From Paenibacillus wulumuqiensis (GTDB taxonomy: Bacteria; Bacillota; Bacilli; Paenibacillales; Paenibacillaceae): 64,000 nt of DNA. Shown here piece after piece: positions 43,820-52,394 of the stretch. The DNA lies in assembly GCF_000971965.1 (NCBI RefSeq), contig NZ_KQ040794.1, forward strand, positions 255,150-319,149, written 5' to 3'. Every line of letters begins with the position of its first letter. Position 1 is the stretch's first letter. The notes beneath the pieces were generated by a model. The model made no database searches, was not told the DNA's origin, and saw only the letters and a program-made list of their open reading frames with translations. Both the position numbers and the translations under genes were made by a program.

Positions 43820-44589
43820 TGAATGGAGAGATTCATCAGCAGCTGCTGATTACATCGCTGGGCAACGGTTATCTGATCCATGGAACCGATGCGTCGAGCA
43901 AGGAACTGCAGCATACGGACAGCGTTCATGTTACCTTCACGGACGGATCGCAGAGCTGGGACTGGCCCGGTTGGCTGGCCTATCTGCGCAGCATTGGCTG
44001 TCAGCGGCTCATGATGGTCAGCGGCAGCCAGCCGGAAGAGAAATGGCAGACGAGCGGATTCGCAGGCGGCGGTGCGAGAGCAGGGATCATTACACTCGGC
44101 GCACAGCAGAACCGGATCTGGATTCCGCATTGGGAGAGCAGGCAATTCCGTTCATCGGTGCGCTGGAATATTACGTATACCGAGCAGGAACAGGAGCTGG
44201 GACAGCCGTCCGAACGGACGTTTCTGCCTTTGAGCGAAGTGGAAATGCAGTTCAGGGAAGTGCTGCAGCAGATTGCTGCGCTGGCCGAAGCGATACAGCA
44301 GTCTTTCTGGAAGCAGAATTTTTTTGATCCCGGGATTGCGATTCTGGACGGGGCATCTGCTCCGAGGCTGGCATTTGAACTGCCGGACGTATACAGCGAT
44401 GAAGCGAGGCGGCTGCTTAATGCCGTGTACAAAACATGGGTGTTCGGTGCAATGGGTTCATGGAATGATGAACCGCCTTATTCAGCGTATGAACACGGCA
44501 AGAGTGAGGAATATGAGCAGATTTCGGCACGTCTGTATGCTGCTTTGCTGCGGACGGCACAGGCAGCTGTGAATTCGGTCGTCTTTTAA
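43819..44589 (+). CDS. Uncharacterised island protein
   Basis: 256 aa from the ATG at 43819, which shares a base with the previous stop; an upstream ATG at 43804 is less likely. It has no recognised domain, membrane segment or signal. Aromatic-rich stretches (SWDWPGWLAYLRSIGC, WESRQFRSSVRWNITYTEQEQ, YKTWVFGAMGSWND) and a helical end suggest a compact globular protein. Third in the run beginning with DUF4272, so its function is likely shared with that unit. Confidence 0.65.
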   Translation: MNGEIHQQLLITSLGNGYLIHGTDASSKELQHTDSVHVTFTDGSQSWDWPGWLAYLRSIGCQRLMMVSGSQPEEKWQTSGFAGGGARAGIITLGAQQNRIWIPHWESRQFRSSVRWNITYTEQEQELGQPSERTFLPLSEVEMQFREVLQQIAALAEAIQQSFWKQNFFDPGIAILDGASAPRLAFELPDVYSDEARRLLNAVYKTWVFGAMGSWNDEPPYSAYEHGKSEEYEQISARLYAALLRTAQAAVNSVVF

Positions 44590-44639
44590 AAAAGAAGGAA
44601 TAGCAGCCAGATGGGCGATGACAATAATGGAGGAACTTT

Positions 44640-45710
44640 ATGTATCAGATGATCCACCAGGACACCATTCAGATTGAACAATCACTGACAAAGGCAGAAG
44701 TAGAGCAGATCGTCCGTAACAGCAGCATCCGTACGATCCAGTTTGCGGAAGCGCTGGAACCGGACAGCTGGAAACTGCTGAATACCCATCTGCTGGCAGT
44801 ACGTCAGGATGTACTGCTGCGCATCTATGGATTTTATGATTCGGTATGTAATCTGGAATTCTTGAAATGGCTGCCGGAGCTACGCAGGCTGTCTCTGGAA
44901 TGTGAGGGAGAGGTGCGAAATCTGGATGCACTGAATACGCTTGGCAGGCTGGATCATCTGCAGCTGTCACTAATCAGGCTCACCAAACTGGATATACTGG
45001 AGCAGGTTCCTTCCACCCTGACCCATCTGCATATTGGCCGGACAACCTCCCGTAAGCCCGATCTGCAGGTGCTGGCACGATTCCACCAGCTGCACAGTCT
45101 GTATATCGATGGACATCACAAGCATCTCGAGGTGATCAGCGGGCTGTCCCGTCTGCAGCAGCTCACCCTGCAATCGATAACGGTACCGGATCTGGAGATG
45201 CTCCAGCCACTGCATGAGCTGCGCCAGCTGACTATTCGGCTCGGCGGCATCCGGAATCTGAATGCACTGACAGATAACGATTCTATCGAATATTTGCAGT
45301 TGTCCCAGATCAAGGGGCTGGAGGACATCTCGGTGATTGCCTCACTGACCGGTCTGCAGTACCTTTTCCTGCAGGCGCTGCCGCATATCCGGCAGCTTCC
45401 CTCCCTGGACCGTCTGAGTATGCTGCGCAAGATTGCACTGGAAAATATGAAAGGGCTGCGGGATATCCATATGCTGGAGCATGCGCCTGCATTGATCGAA
45501 TTCACCCACCGGGAAGCCTGGGAGATGAAGGTGGACGCGTATGAACCGCTGCTGCGCAATCCCAGCCTAGAGCGCGTATATGCCAAGCTGAAGACGCCGC
45601 GCATGATGAAGCAGTTCCGCCAGTTACTGAGGCAGTACGGCAAAAAGGATGCGCTGGAAGAGCGTGAGCAGGGAAGAACCAACTGGTGGGACGAGTTTCC
45701 TTTTGAATAG
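44640..45710 (+). CDS. Leucine-rich-repeat protein
   Basis: 356 aa with GGAGG before the ATG. Residues of about 75-300 contain regular leucine-rich repeats of roughly 20-24 residues (LPELRRLSLECEGEVRNLDAL, LGRLDHLQLSLIRLTKLDIL, FHQLHSLYIDGHHKHLEVI, LSRLQQLTLQSITVPDLEML, LHELRQLTIRLGGIRNLNAL, and others). This kind of solenoid binds proteins. No signal peptide, so it would act in the cytoplasm. A GC-rich hairpin (45738-45768) follows. Last gene of the four-gene run with DUF4272; partner unknown. Confidence 0.75.
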   Translation: MYQMIHQDTIQIEQSLTKAEVEQIVRNSSIRTIQFAEALEPDSWKLLNTHLLAVRQDVLLRIYGFYDSVCNLEFLKWLPELRRLSLECEGEVRNLDALNTLGRLDHLQLSLIRLTKLDILEQVPSTLTHLHIGRTTSRKPDLQVLARFHQLHSLYIDGHHKHLEVISGLSRLQQLTLQSITVPDLEMLQPLHELRQLTIRLGGIRNLNALTDNDSIEYLQLSQIKGLEDISVIASLTGLQYLFLQALPHIRQLPSLDRLSMLRKIALENMKGLRDIHMLEHAPALIEFTHREAWEMKVDAYEPLLRNPSLERVYAKLKTPRMMKQFRQLLRQYGKKDALEEREQGRTNWWDEFPFE

Positions 45711-45737
45711 AATAATAGAGTACATGGCAAATCAAAA

Positions 45738-45768
45738 CAGGACCCGGTTATTTATCGTCCGGGTCCTG
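45738..45768 (+). terminator. Hairpin after the leucine-rich-repeat gene
   Basis: CAGGACCCGG (45738-45747) pairs with CCGGGTCCTG (45759-45768). No T tract follows, so it may work only as a stabilising hairpin. Confidence 0.5.
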
Positions 45769-45883
45769 CCTGGTATTCAGCTGCTGGATCACTGCTCTCA
45801 ATTTCTACACCAAACGACTCGGCCAGCGGCTGCAACCCGCCAAAAAATCCGCGCCTAATAGCCCGTACTTTGAACGTTTCTTT

Positions 45884-46138
45884 TTATTTGTAGACTTCTA
45901 TCAGAATCAGTGCGGTTTCATCCGTCAATGCGGATGGGGTATATGTAATTTGCTGTCCGCCCATCTGCAGAATCGACTGGCAGCCGCTGACCGGGACGAA
46001 TGTGCCTGCGCCTTCCAGCGTAGCGGCGTATTCGTATTTTGCCCCTGATTGAAAATGGATAATAGTATCTTTACCATAAGTTTTTTTGATTTCTGCCGTC
46101 AAATAGTGATAGTTAACAAATAAAGAAGCAGGCAGCAC
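45884..46138 (-). CDS. Possible small hypothetical protein
   Basis: 84 aa from a GTG at 46138 with no clear ribosome site. It lies in the same frame as the DUF1697 gene, starting six codons after its stop codon. The sequence (EIKKTYGKDTIIHFQSGAKYEYAATLEGAGTFVPVSGC) looks like real protein of beta type. It may be an independent small gene, a part of the previous reading frame once read through, or chance. Confidence 0.4.
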   Translation of the reverse strand: MLPASLFVNYHYLTAEIKKTYGKDTIIHFQSGAKYEYAATLEGAGTFVPVSGCQSILQMGGQQITYTPSALTDETALILIEVYK

Positions 46139-46156
46139 AGCTGATGGACGATGCGT

Positions 46157-46720
46157 TTACAAGGTCTGCATTTCGCTTGCTGCCAGCATCCGCTGATAAA
46201 TCTGGCGGGTCGTATTCACATTGCGCACCGTCATATACCGGTATAGCTTCGATGCCGCCAGCTTGTTCATACCGCTGCGCGTAACATTTTCCCTTGGCAC
46301 GGATATCAGCACAGCACCCGGCACATACAGAAGAGTACCCATATCCGACTTCAGCGGGATCTTCTCCAGCACAGACGGTTCATTAATCTCATCCCACAGA
46401 AACAGCACATCGCTCTTCATCTGCTCATCATTGGTCCAGTGTTCCGGCAGAGCGGCCATAACAGATTCAATCTCGGGCAGACTGCGTACCATCACCGGAA
46501 TATCCAGCTGGAAATCCGCCGCAATCGCCTGCTCAAGTGCTGCAGCCAGTTCCTGATGAGGCCGCTGCTCACTGGCAAAAATAATATTGCCGGAGTTAAT
46601 ATACGTCGTGACCTGCGTCATGCCTGCCTGTTCAAAGGTAGTTTGCAGCAGCTTCATATTGATTTTGTTATTCCCGCCTACATTAATCCCGCGCAGCAAA
46701 GCTACATAGATCATCGTCAT
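46157..46720 (-). CDS. DUF1697-domain protein
   Basis: 187 aa with AAAGGAG before the ATG. The DUF1697 hallmark MTMIYVALLRGINVGGNNKINMKLLQTTFEQAGMTQVTTYINSGN is clear, and GMNKLAASKLYRYMTVRNVNTTRQI is the conserved end. Function unknown; a small cytoplasmic alpha/beta protein. It is followed on the same strand by a possible small frame (46138) and preceded by a SUKH-like gene, consistent with the accessory character of the island. Confidence 0.9.
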   Translation of the reverse strand: MTMIYVALLRGINVGGNNKINMKLLQTTFEQAGMTQVTTYINSGNIIFASEQRPHQELAAALEQAIAADFQLDIPVMVRSLPEIESVMAALPEHWTNDEQMKSDVLFLWDEINEPSVLEKIPLKSDMGTLLYVPGAVLISVPRENVTRSGMNKLAASKLYRYMTVRNVNTTRQIYQRMLAASEMQTL

Positions 46721-46757
46721 TTCTCCTTTTTATAAATGATCAGCTGTTCCCGGCCAT

Positions 46758-47423
46758 TTACCAGCGCAGGGACAGATATACGAGCAGATGATGCATGAAT
46801 GTCTCGCCCAGCAGCTCCTGCAGCCGGGGCTGGATACTCTCCATATAGCCGGCTTTGACCTCTTCGGTCTTTTCATCCATAATCTCTCCCTGCCAGTGAA
46901 AAGCTCCTTCAATCATAATCGCCAGAGCTTTGAAAAAGTCAGCGAGTGATGCTGCAATCGGTTCGGGATCACCACCTTCAAAGGCTGCATATACCGCAGA
47001 CCCCGGTTGGCTGGTATCGACGATAATCGGATCATCATTGTACACTGCGATGACTACATGATGCGGCGGCCAATCGGCAGATTCCTGCGGTGAAGCGGGA
47101 TCGCCGATCCAGCGGTAGCCCAGCTGCTGACGATACAGATGCTCCGGTGCCGCAAAAGACAATAAAATGCCGTCTCCGATCAGTACGGATGCGTTTTTCA
47201 GCTTCAGCGTCCCGGCAGCCTTTTCGTCCAGCATCTCATAATGACTGTACAGATATTCAAGCTCAGGGGAAAGAAGGATTCGCTCATCGACTTCGCAATC
47301 AGTTCGCTGTGGGTAGCTGCGGATATACGTATCCGGAAACAATCCATATGCCTCGTTATAACGATCCTGTTGTTCGATAAATGAAGTCAAAGCAGTATGT
47401 AGTGCGGTAAAGTCAGTCATCAT
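46758..47423 (-). CDS. SUKH-like (SMI1/KNR4-type) protein
   Basis: 221 aa. The ATG at 47423 is six bases from GGAAGGA; the one at 47429 is too close. The central part is reminiscent of SUKH proteins: LKNASVLIGDGILLSFAAPEHLYRQQLGYRWIGDPASPQ, then HHVVIAVYNDDPIIVDTSQPGSAVYAAFEGGDPEPIAASLADFFKALAIM, a typical late SUKH pattern with the acidic D-D pair and final helix. The assignment is by pattern only. SUKH proteins are usually immunity proteins. On the minus strand upstream of DUF1697, separated by 37 bases. Confidence 0.6.
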   Translation of the reverse strand: MMTDFTALHTALTSFIEQQDRYNEAYGLFPDTYIRSYPQRTDCEVDERILLSPELEYLYSHYEMLDEKAAGTLKLKNASVLIGDGILLSFAAPEHLYRQQLGYRWIGDPASPQESADWPPHHVVIAVYNDDPIIVDTSQPGSAVYAAFEGGDPEPIAASLADFFKALAIMIEGAFHWQGEIMDEKTEEVKAGYMESIQPRLQELLGETFMHHLLVYLSLRW

Positions 47424-47654
47424 GCCCATTCCTTCCGGTATGTTAAATGGATACCCAATATTATTCGTACCGCTGTGTCCAGTATAACACCGGGTTAGCA
47501 GGTATTGGCATGCTTTTCACACACAGATGGAGTGACCAGCGATAAGCCGTTCTTTCACTAAATGGATTAAACTTCCACAGGTCTGATATACTTACATCTA
47601 TGTACAGAGATATGTGCAGCGTTATTGGGAAATCGATATAAAGGGGTGTCAACG

Positions 47655-48299
47655 ATGTCTATATTATCCGCAGAGCAATTGATCGACCGGGACAATCATG
47701 CCTGGGATGAGATCGTGCAATTACTGGAAAAAGGAAATCATACATATGAGATTTTGCCTGCTGACCGCAGAGATGGAGAGGAGACGCTGCGTCGTCTGCA
47801 GGTGAGCACGCGCTCCTACCTGGGCGCTATCGCCTATGAAGCAGGTGGTATTCGACTGGATCATGGATGGATTACGCTGCTGGGTGCAGGAGCGGAAAGG
47901 ATCTATGGTAATCTGTGTTCATGGAATGGACTGCAGGATCAGCTGACGGTGAAGACGCTGGCTGGCAAACTGGTGGTCGCTTACGACGCGGCAGGCGGAT
48001 TCTTCGCACTGGATACGGGCGATGGGCAAATCTGTTATTTCGCCCCGGATACACTGGAATGGGAATCGACCGAACTCGCGTATTCCGGATTCATCAACTG
48101 GCTGGCCGTAGGCGATCTGCAGCAGTTTTACGAGACTTTCCGCTGGCAGGACTGGAAGCAGCAGACTGAGCAGTTGGAGAGCGGGCAGGTATTTGCCTAC
48201 TATCCGCCGCTATGGACGGCCGAAGGAGGCGGAGAGACCAGCAGCAAGCAGCCAGTATCCGTTATGGAAGCATGGCAGATCGTACTGGATAAGAGCTGA
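47655..48299 (+). CDS. DUF2625 family protein
   Basis: 214 aa from the ATG at 47655 with AAAGGGG at the right distance. The DUF2625 core is clear: DHGWITLLGAGAERIYGNLCSWN, then LVVAYDAAGGFFALDTGDGQICYFAPDTLEWESTELAYSGFINWL, and FRWQDWKQQTEQLESGQVFAYYPPLWT. The family is related to immunity-type proteins associated with toxin systems in some genomes, but function is untested. Stands between two SUKH-like genes. Confidence 0.85.
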   Translation: MSILSAEQLIDRDNHAWDEIVQLLEKGNHTYEILPADRRDGEETLRRLQVSTRSYLGAIAYEAGGIRLDHGWITLLGAGAERIYGNLCSWNGLQDQLTVKTLAGKLVVAYDAAGGFFALDTGDGQICYFAPDTLEWESTELAYSGFINWLAVGDLQQFYETFRWQDWKQQTEQLESGQVFAYYPPLWTAEGGGETSSKQPVSVMEAWQIVLDKS

Positions 48300-48427
48300 G
48301 CAGAATAGGATGAACGGAAATGGACGGCTTTGCATGAACACCGATCAACTACCAGCCATGAACGGGGCCATATGAATTAGCTTGTATACATGGGACCACT
48401 TATTACGTTACAGAAAGGATCATTCCT

Positions 48428-48895
48428 ATGAAAAATGAAGCTGTACAGCAGATTGAACAGCATTATCAGATCCGCTTTCCGCAGGCCTATCTGGACTTTG
48501 CAGACCGGGCAGGCCAGCAAGCTTATAATTTTACAACAGCAGCAGGGTTCATAGACTGGGAAATCCAGTTCATGATGCTGGATGAGCATTTTATTACTAC
48601 CAATCAGGAGCTTGTCGATGAATGCAATCCCGATCCGGAACATTTGATTCCATTTGCCTGGAGTGTCAGCAGCGGCAATAATTATTTGCTGGATTACCGG
48701 CATCATTCTGACGAACCTCGTGTGCTGCTGATGGATCATGACGAAGCAGTCGTCCGCGAGGATGCTGTGGAAATGACGGATACACCGGAGCAGGCCCAGC
48801 AGATGCTGGAAGAGAATGTAGCGCCGATCGCGGACAATATCCAGGCATTTTTGGATGCATTGACAGAATACGCTGAAGATGAAGAGATCGAATAA
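48428..48895 (+). CDS. SMI1/KNR4 (SUKH) family protein
   Basis: 155 aa with AGAAAGGA before the ATG. It has the full SUKH plan: YQIRFPQAYLDFADRAGQQAYNFTTAAGFIDWEIQFM at the start, then the characteristic LIPFAWSVSSGNNYLLDYRHHSDEPRVLLMDHDEA and a final helix (IADNIQAFLDALTEYAED). SUKH proteins neutralise toxin domains in polymorphic toxin systems; no toxin is found in the window. Ends in an acidic tail and a terminator. Confidence 0.88.
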   Translation: MKNEAVQQIEQHYQIRFPQAYLDFADRAGQQAYNFTTAAGFIDWEIQFMMLDEHFITTNQELVDECNPDPEHLIPFAWSVSSGNNYLLDYRHHSDEPRVLLMDHDEAVVREDAVEMTDTPEQAQQMLEENVAPIADNIQAFLDALTEYAEDEEIE

Positions 48896-48904
48896 CATAT
48901 AAAA

Positions 48905-48956
48905 AAGCCCGATTGCCCGGGCTTGCTGGCTGCCATGATCGCATTGGCAGCTTTTT
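48905..48956 (+). terminator. Double hairpin terminator after the SUKH gene
   Basis: AAGCCCG (48905-48911) pairs with CGGGCTT (48918-48924). A second stem GCTGCC/GGCAGC (48929-48934 and 48946-48951) is followed by TTTTTA. Confidence 0.75.
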
Positions 48957-49061
48957 ATTATAAAATAATTATGCGTTGGATCTCCTGCAGAGCAGCATAC
49001 AGAATATAGCATATAGATGCAGGATACGACCTGCAGCCATCTAGCCGTCTATACTAAAGAA

Positions 49062-50711
49062 TCATTTTTGTGCTCGCAGCTGGTTGGCCTGCTGCAGGAA
49101 TTTCTTTTGCTTGCTCTCACTGCCGCAAATCAAATACAGCAGCTGTTCGCGCTGATAGTCTTCCAGAGCAGCCAGCTGTTCATCCAGAGCCATGATCAGC
49201 TCTGGTGTATTCCAGTGGTCCGCCAGACCTTTGACTGGACGTGCCGACTGTCCGCTGCCCAGCAGAATTGCAGTCAGGACAGGTACCAGCTGCGGCTCCA
49301 GCCCATGGGTCTCGACAAAGGCCTGAATATAGCTGTTGTGAGCCATCTGGTGCTCGGTATCGACCAGCTGCATATACTCGGTCAGCAGCGGGAAATATTC
49401 AGTGCTGTACAGCCCCAGTCCGAGAACCCCATACGTTCCCGGCATAACGGATTTCTCGCCGGGTTCCACATCGTTGTACCAGGAGAACTCTTTCATCACC
49501 AGCTTCGCATAATCAGCGATTATCGGGTGTAGATTATCATACTGCAATGCCCCGGCGAAAAAGCGGTGTAATGGTGATTTGGCCAGTCCTTTTACAGGTA
49601 GCAGCAGCTTGGACTTACTGCCCAGCTTGAGCTTGTATTCGCGCGGGAAACCCTGGCGCACCAGATCACAAATATAGGTGAGTGCTTCCCGGTAAGCCGC
49701 TTCATCTTCGGTCAGCAGCTTGATCTCGATCAGCTGTAAAATATCATTCGCTTTACCGACGATATAAGCGTTTTTGCGCACACTTTCCACGTCGCCGCTG
49801 CCTTCCTTGAGATACCGCGTCGCTGTATCTGAACCGATCTGCGCTGCATATTCCAGATACTTTTGCCGTTCATCCGCGCTTTCCCGTCCCATGCACAGTG
49901 CTGCATAGAGGAGCAGTTCCATTTCTTTGGGATCGACGGCAGGGCGCTCGGTAGTAGGCTTGAGCGTATGCTCCTGACTGTAGCTGTCACTATTATTAAA
50001 ATAGTGGGGCAGATATTGTTCATTCGCCCATGTACGCAGCGCCCAGAGCAGATCGCGATCCCATTCCGCCCGGAGTTTGGGGATACTTTGCAGCTTGGTA
50101 TCCATCCGGCTGCATAGCTCGATGATCCGGTCCGTATCGCGCTCCGTAATATCCGGATTTAACAGCAGCTGACCGAAAAAATGCAGATCCAGCGGCTTGG
50201 GATACCGTGGAGGTGGCGTCTGCACTTTATCCGTAATAAACTGATCCAGCGCCTCACGCAGGACACCCCGCTTGCGCTCGTTTATCCAGTATTCGGTATG
50301 CTGCAGCGTATCGCCGGTTAGCGCCCGTTCCACATACAGACCGACCTCCAGCTTGTAATCATAATACTGCGCTCCCCACCGATCTTCCTCAAAGACCGGC
50401 TTCAGCCTGTCCCGAAAAGCTGGCAGCCACTCCTGCAGCAGTTGCTCATCGGTCAGCGCTTCCACATCTACTTCAGGCTCCCACGTATACGCCGAATCAC
50501 TCCAGGAAAAAGGCCGCTCTATCTCCACAAACATATTGCCAGCCGTCCAGTTGTTTTTGCCTTTGCGATAGCCGACACGGATATAATCATGAATCCCGAC
50601 CTGCAGCATACTGCGCTGACCAAACTCGCCAATCCGCTGCTTTTCCCGCAAAGCGAGGGACGCCAGCTGGTTCCACGTTTCCTCCAGCAATATCTTCACA
50701 TGTTCATTCAT
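49062..50711 (-). CDS. Large uncharacterised helical protein (possibly DUF6138-type)
   Basis: 549 aa from the ATG at 50711, with AAAGGAG; the frame to 50762 is not supported. It is almost wholly helical with many Leu, Glu and Tyr residues, no membrane segment or signal, and no catalytic motif that I recognise. It resembles proteins I remember as DUF6138 in Bacillales, but that link is tentative. Convergent with the SUKH gene. Its size and neighbours suggest an accessory role in the island. Confidence 0.55.
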   Translation of the reverse strand: MNEHVKILLEETWNQLASLALREKQRIGEFGQRSMLQVGIHDYIRVGYRKGKNNWTAGNMFVEIERPFSWSDSAYTWEPEVDVEALTDEQLLQEWLPAFRDRLKPVFEEDRWGAQYYDYKLEVGLYVERALTGDTLQHTEYWINERKRGVLREALDQFITDKVQTPPPRYPKPLDLHFFGQLLLNPDITERDTDRIIELCSRMDTKLQSIPKLRAEWDRDLLWALRTWANEQYLPHYFNNSDSYSQEHTLKPTTERPAVDPKEMELLLYAALCMGRESADERQKYLEYAAQIGSDTATRYLKEGSGDVESVRKNAYIVGKANDILQLIEIKLLTEDEAAYREALTYICDLVRQGFPREYKLKLGSKSKLLLPVKGLAKSPLHRFFAGALQYDNLHPIIADYAKLVMKEFSWYNDVEPGEKSVMPGTYGVLGLGLYSTEYFPLLTEYMQLVDTEHQMAHNSYIQAFVETHGLEPQLVPVLTAILLGSGQSARPVKGLADHWNTPELIMALDEQLAALEDYQREQLLYLICGSESKQKKFLQQANQLRAQK

Positions 50712-50844
50712 TTCTGATTCTCCTTTGCATTCAGCCCGATAAGTGCATACCACAATATGCAATTCATTTGGATAAAAGCTTATGTATAGTAAGAATAATT
50801 GCGCTGTGACTATTTATTTTTACTATATCATGGTCTGATTACAA

Positions 50845-50874
50845 ATAAAAAAAGAAGCCCGCATAACGGACTTC
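50845..50874 (-). terminator. Terminator after the butanediol dehydrogenase gene
   Basis: On the minus strand, GAAGTCCG (50874-50867) pairs with CGGGCTTC (50861-50854) with one mismatch, followed by a T tract of about nine bases. Confidence 0.75.
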
Positions 50875-50960
50875 AAAGTAATTATATATTAAAAAAGAGG
50901 AGAGAGAACTGGCTGGCATAATTTAGCCAGCAGTTTGGTGCGTGTAGACAATTCCAGGTT

Positions 50961-52013
50961 TCACTTGTTCGGAGATACGAGGATTTTCACCTGATTTTTC
51001 TCTTTCATCAGCGCTTCGAAACCTTCTTCGACGATCTCGCTCAGACCGATACGTTTGGTAACAAGTTTCTCAGGGGAGAAGTAGCCCTGATTCATCAGGC
51101 TGATAACAGCAGGGAATACATTGCGATATCCGATAATACCGGCGATATTGCGTTCCTGCATAACGATCTGGTTCGGATGAATCGGTGCTTCTCTCTCGAA
51201 AATGCTGACGATCATAATCTGTCCGCTCAGCTTGGTCGATTCAATCGCCTGGGTCAGTACAACCGGTACGCCGGTTACTTCATAGGCTACATCCGCGCCT
51301 CCGTCGGTCAGACGGTGGATTTCTTTGATCACGTCGACTTCGGCCGGGTTCAAGCCAATCGCACCGAGGGATTCGGCTGTTTTACGGCGTTCTTCAGACA
51401 GTTCGACCGCATAGATCTCGGCTGCACCGGAAGCACGCAGCGCTTCGATAACGAGCAGACCGATAGGGCCTGCACCGAATACGACAGCACGGTCGCCGAC
51501 TTTGAACTGGCTCTCGCGAACAGCGTACAGAGCGACAGCAGACGGTTCAACCAGTGCCCCCTGTTCAAAGGAAACGCTATCCGGAATTTTGTGTACCATA
51601 TGCTCATCTGCGGATACATATTCGGAGAATCCGCCGCCACCGCCGGCAAGACCGAGGAAGCCCATTTTCTCACACAGATTATATTTGCCCTGACGGCAGG
51701 CTGTACATTTACCGCATGCAAAGATCGGCTCCACGACTACGCGGTCGCCTTCTTTGAACTTGGTTACACCTTCGCCCACTTCAACTACCTGTCCGGAGAA
51801 TTCATGTCCCATCACGACAGGTGCTTTTTCATGAGTCAGCGGGTGAGGAGAATCTTTGGAAATGAAAATAGGACCTGCCGCGTATTCATGGAGGTCACTA
51901 CCGCAGATTCCGCACCATTGCACTTTAATTTTAACTTTGCCTTCCTGTACTGCCGGTTCTTCAATCGTATCCACTCTTAAGTCTTTTACACCATGCCAAC
52001 GTAATGCTTGCAT
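50961..52013 (-). CDS. bdhA: Zinc-dependent 2,3-butanediol dehydrogenase
   Basis: 350 aa from the ATG at 52013, nine bases after AAGGAG; the ATG at 52022 touches the ribosome site. Medium-chain dehydrogenase: zinc ligands in CGICGSDLHEY, GHEFSGQV with His-Glu, four structural-zinc Cys in CGKCTACRQGKYNLC, and Rossmann motif VFGAGPIGLL. Following the (R,R)-butanediol dehydrogenase/acetoin reductase group, it would interconvert 2,3-butanediol and acetoin. The PHPLTHEKAPVVMGHE segment supports this group over sorbitol dehydrogenase. An operator GGAAACGTTTCC lies upstream, and the LacI-type regulator is divergent. Confidence 0.87.
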   Translation of the reverse strand: MQALRWHGVKDLRVDTIEEPAVQEGKVKIKVQWCGICGSDLHEYAAGPIFISKDSPHPLTHEKAPVVMGHEFSGQVVEVGEGVTKFKEGDRVVVEPIFACGKCTACRQGKYNLCEKMGFLGLAGGGGGFSEYVSADEHMVHKIPDSVSFEQGALVEPSAVALYAVRESQFKVGDRAVVFGAGPIGLLVIEALRASGAAEIYAVELSEERRKTAESLGAIGLNPAEVDVIKEIHRLTDGGADVAYEVTGVPVVLTQAIESTKLSGQIMIVSIFEREAPIHPNQIVMQERNIAGIIGYRNVFPAVISLMNQGYFSPEKLVTKRIGLSEIVEEGFEALMKEKNQVKILVSPNK

Positions 52014-52081
52014 CGAAGTCATCTCCTTATGAGGTCATGAGATTATAAGTTTGTTGCTATCGATAAGTATACACTATTTTA

Positions 52082-52093
52082 GGAAACGTTTCC
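52082..52093. promoter_or_regulatory. LacI/CcpA-type operator upstream of bdhA
   Basis: GGAAACGTTTCC is a perfect 12-bp palindrome centred on CG, 69 bases upstream of bdhA. The near-identical GGAAACGATTCC at 52361-52372 precedes the regulator gene. The CG-centred form is that of LacI/GalR-family sites and also resembles catabolite (cre) sites. Confidence 0.75.
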
Positions 52094-52318
52094 GTTATTA
52101 ATGATGTCACATTATAGACATACTGTCAAATCGGTTTCGGCAGGAACTGACGCTATGCTACAAGAAATAAGAAAAAATAAAGCTGTCGCTTGATATTCAT
52201 ATATCCTTATTATATCAGCTGGTTAGTAGATAAAATTTAAAGTAAACTATTCCTGAACGGTAAGCCGTATTATTTCCTTTTTTCCGTATAAGCAAGGAAG
52301 CCTGTTTCCTGTCAGCTA

Positions 52319-52372
52319 TGGTATAATGTATGGAAGGAATGAAAAATTTCATAAAGGAATGGAAACGATTCC
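52319..52372 (+). promoter_or_regulatory. Promoter and operator of the LacI-type gene
   Basis: An extended -10 TGGTATAAT ends at 52327. The operator GGAAACGATTCC (52361-52372) lies about 22 bases before the start codon, downstream of the promoter, as expected for self-repression by the encoded LacI-type protein. Confidence 0.75.
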
Positions 52373-52394
52373 GGTAAGAGGAGAATAACCCGGC

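Noticed and set aside
52082-52093. Plain CcpA cre site
   Set aside because: A matching site in front of the divergent LacI-type gene makes specific control more likely, though overlap with CcpA cannot be excluded.
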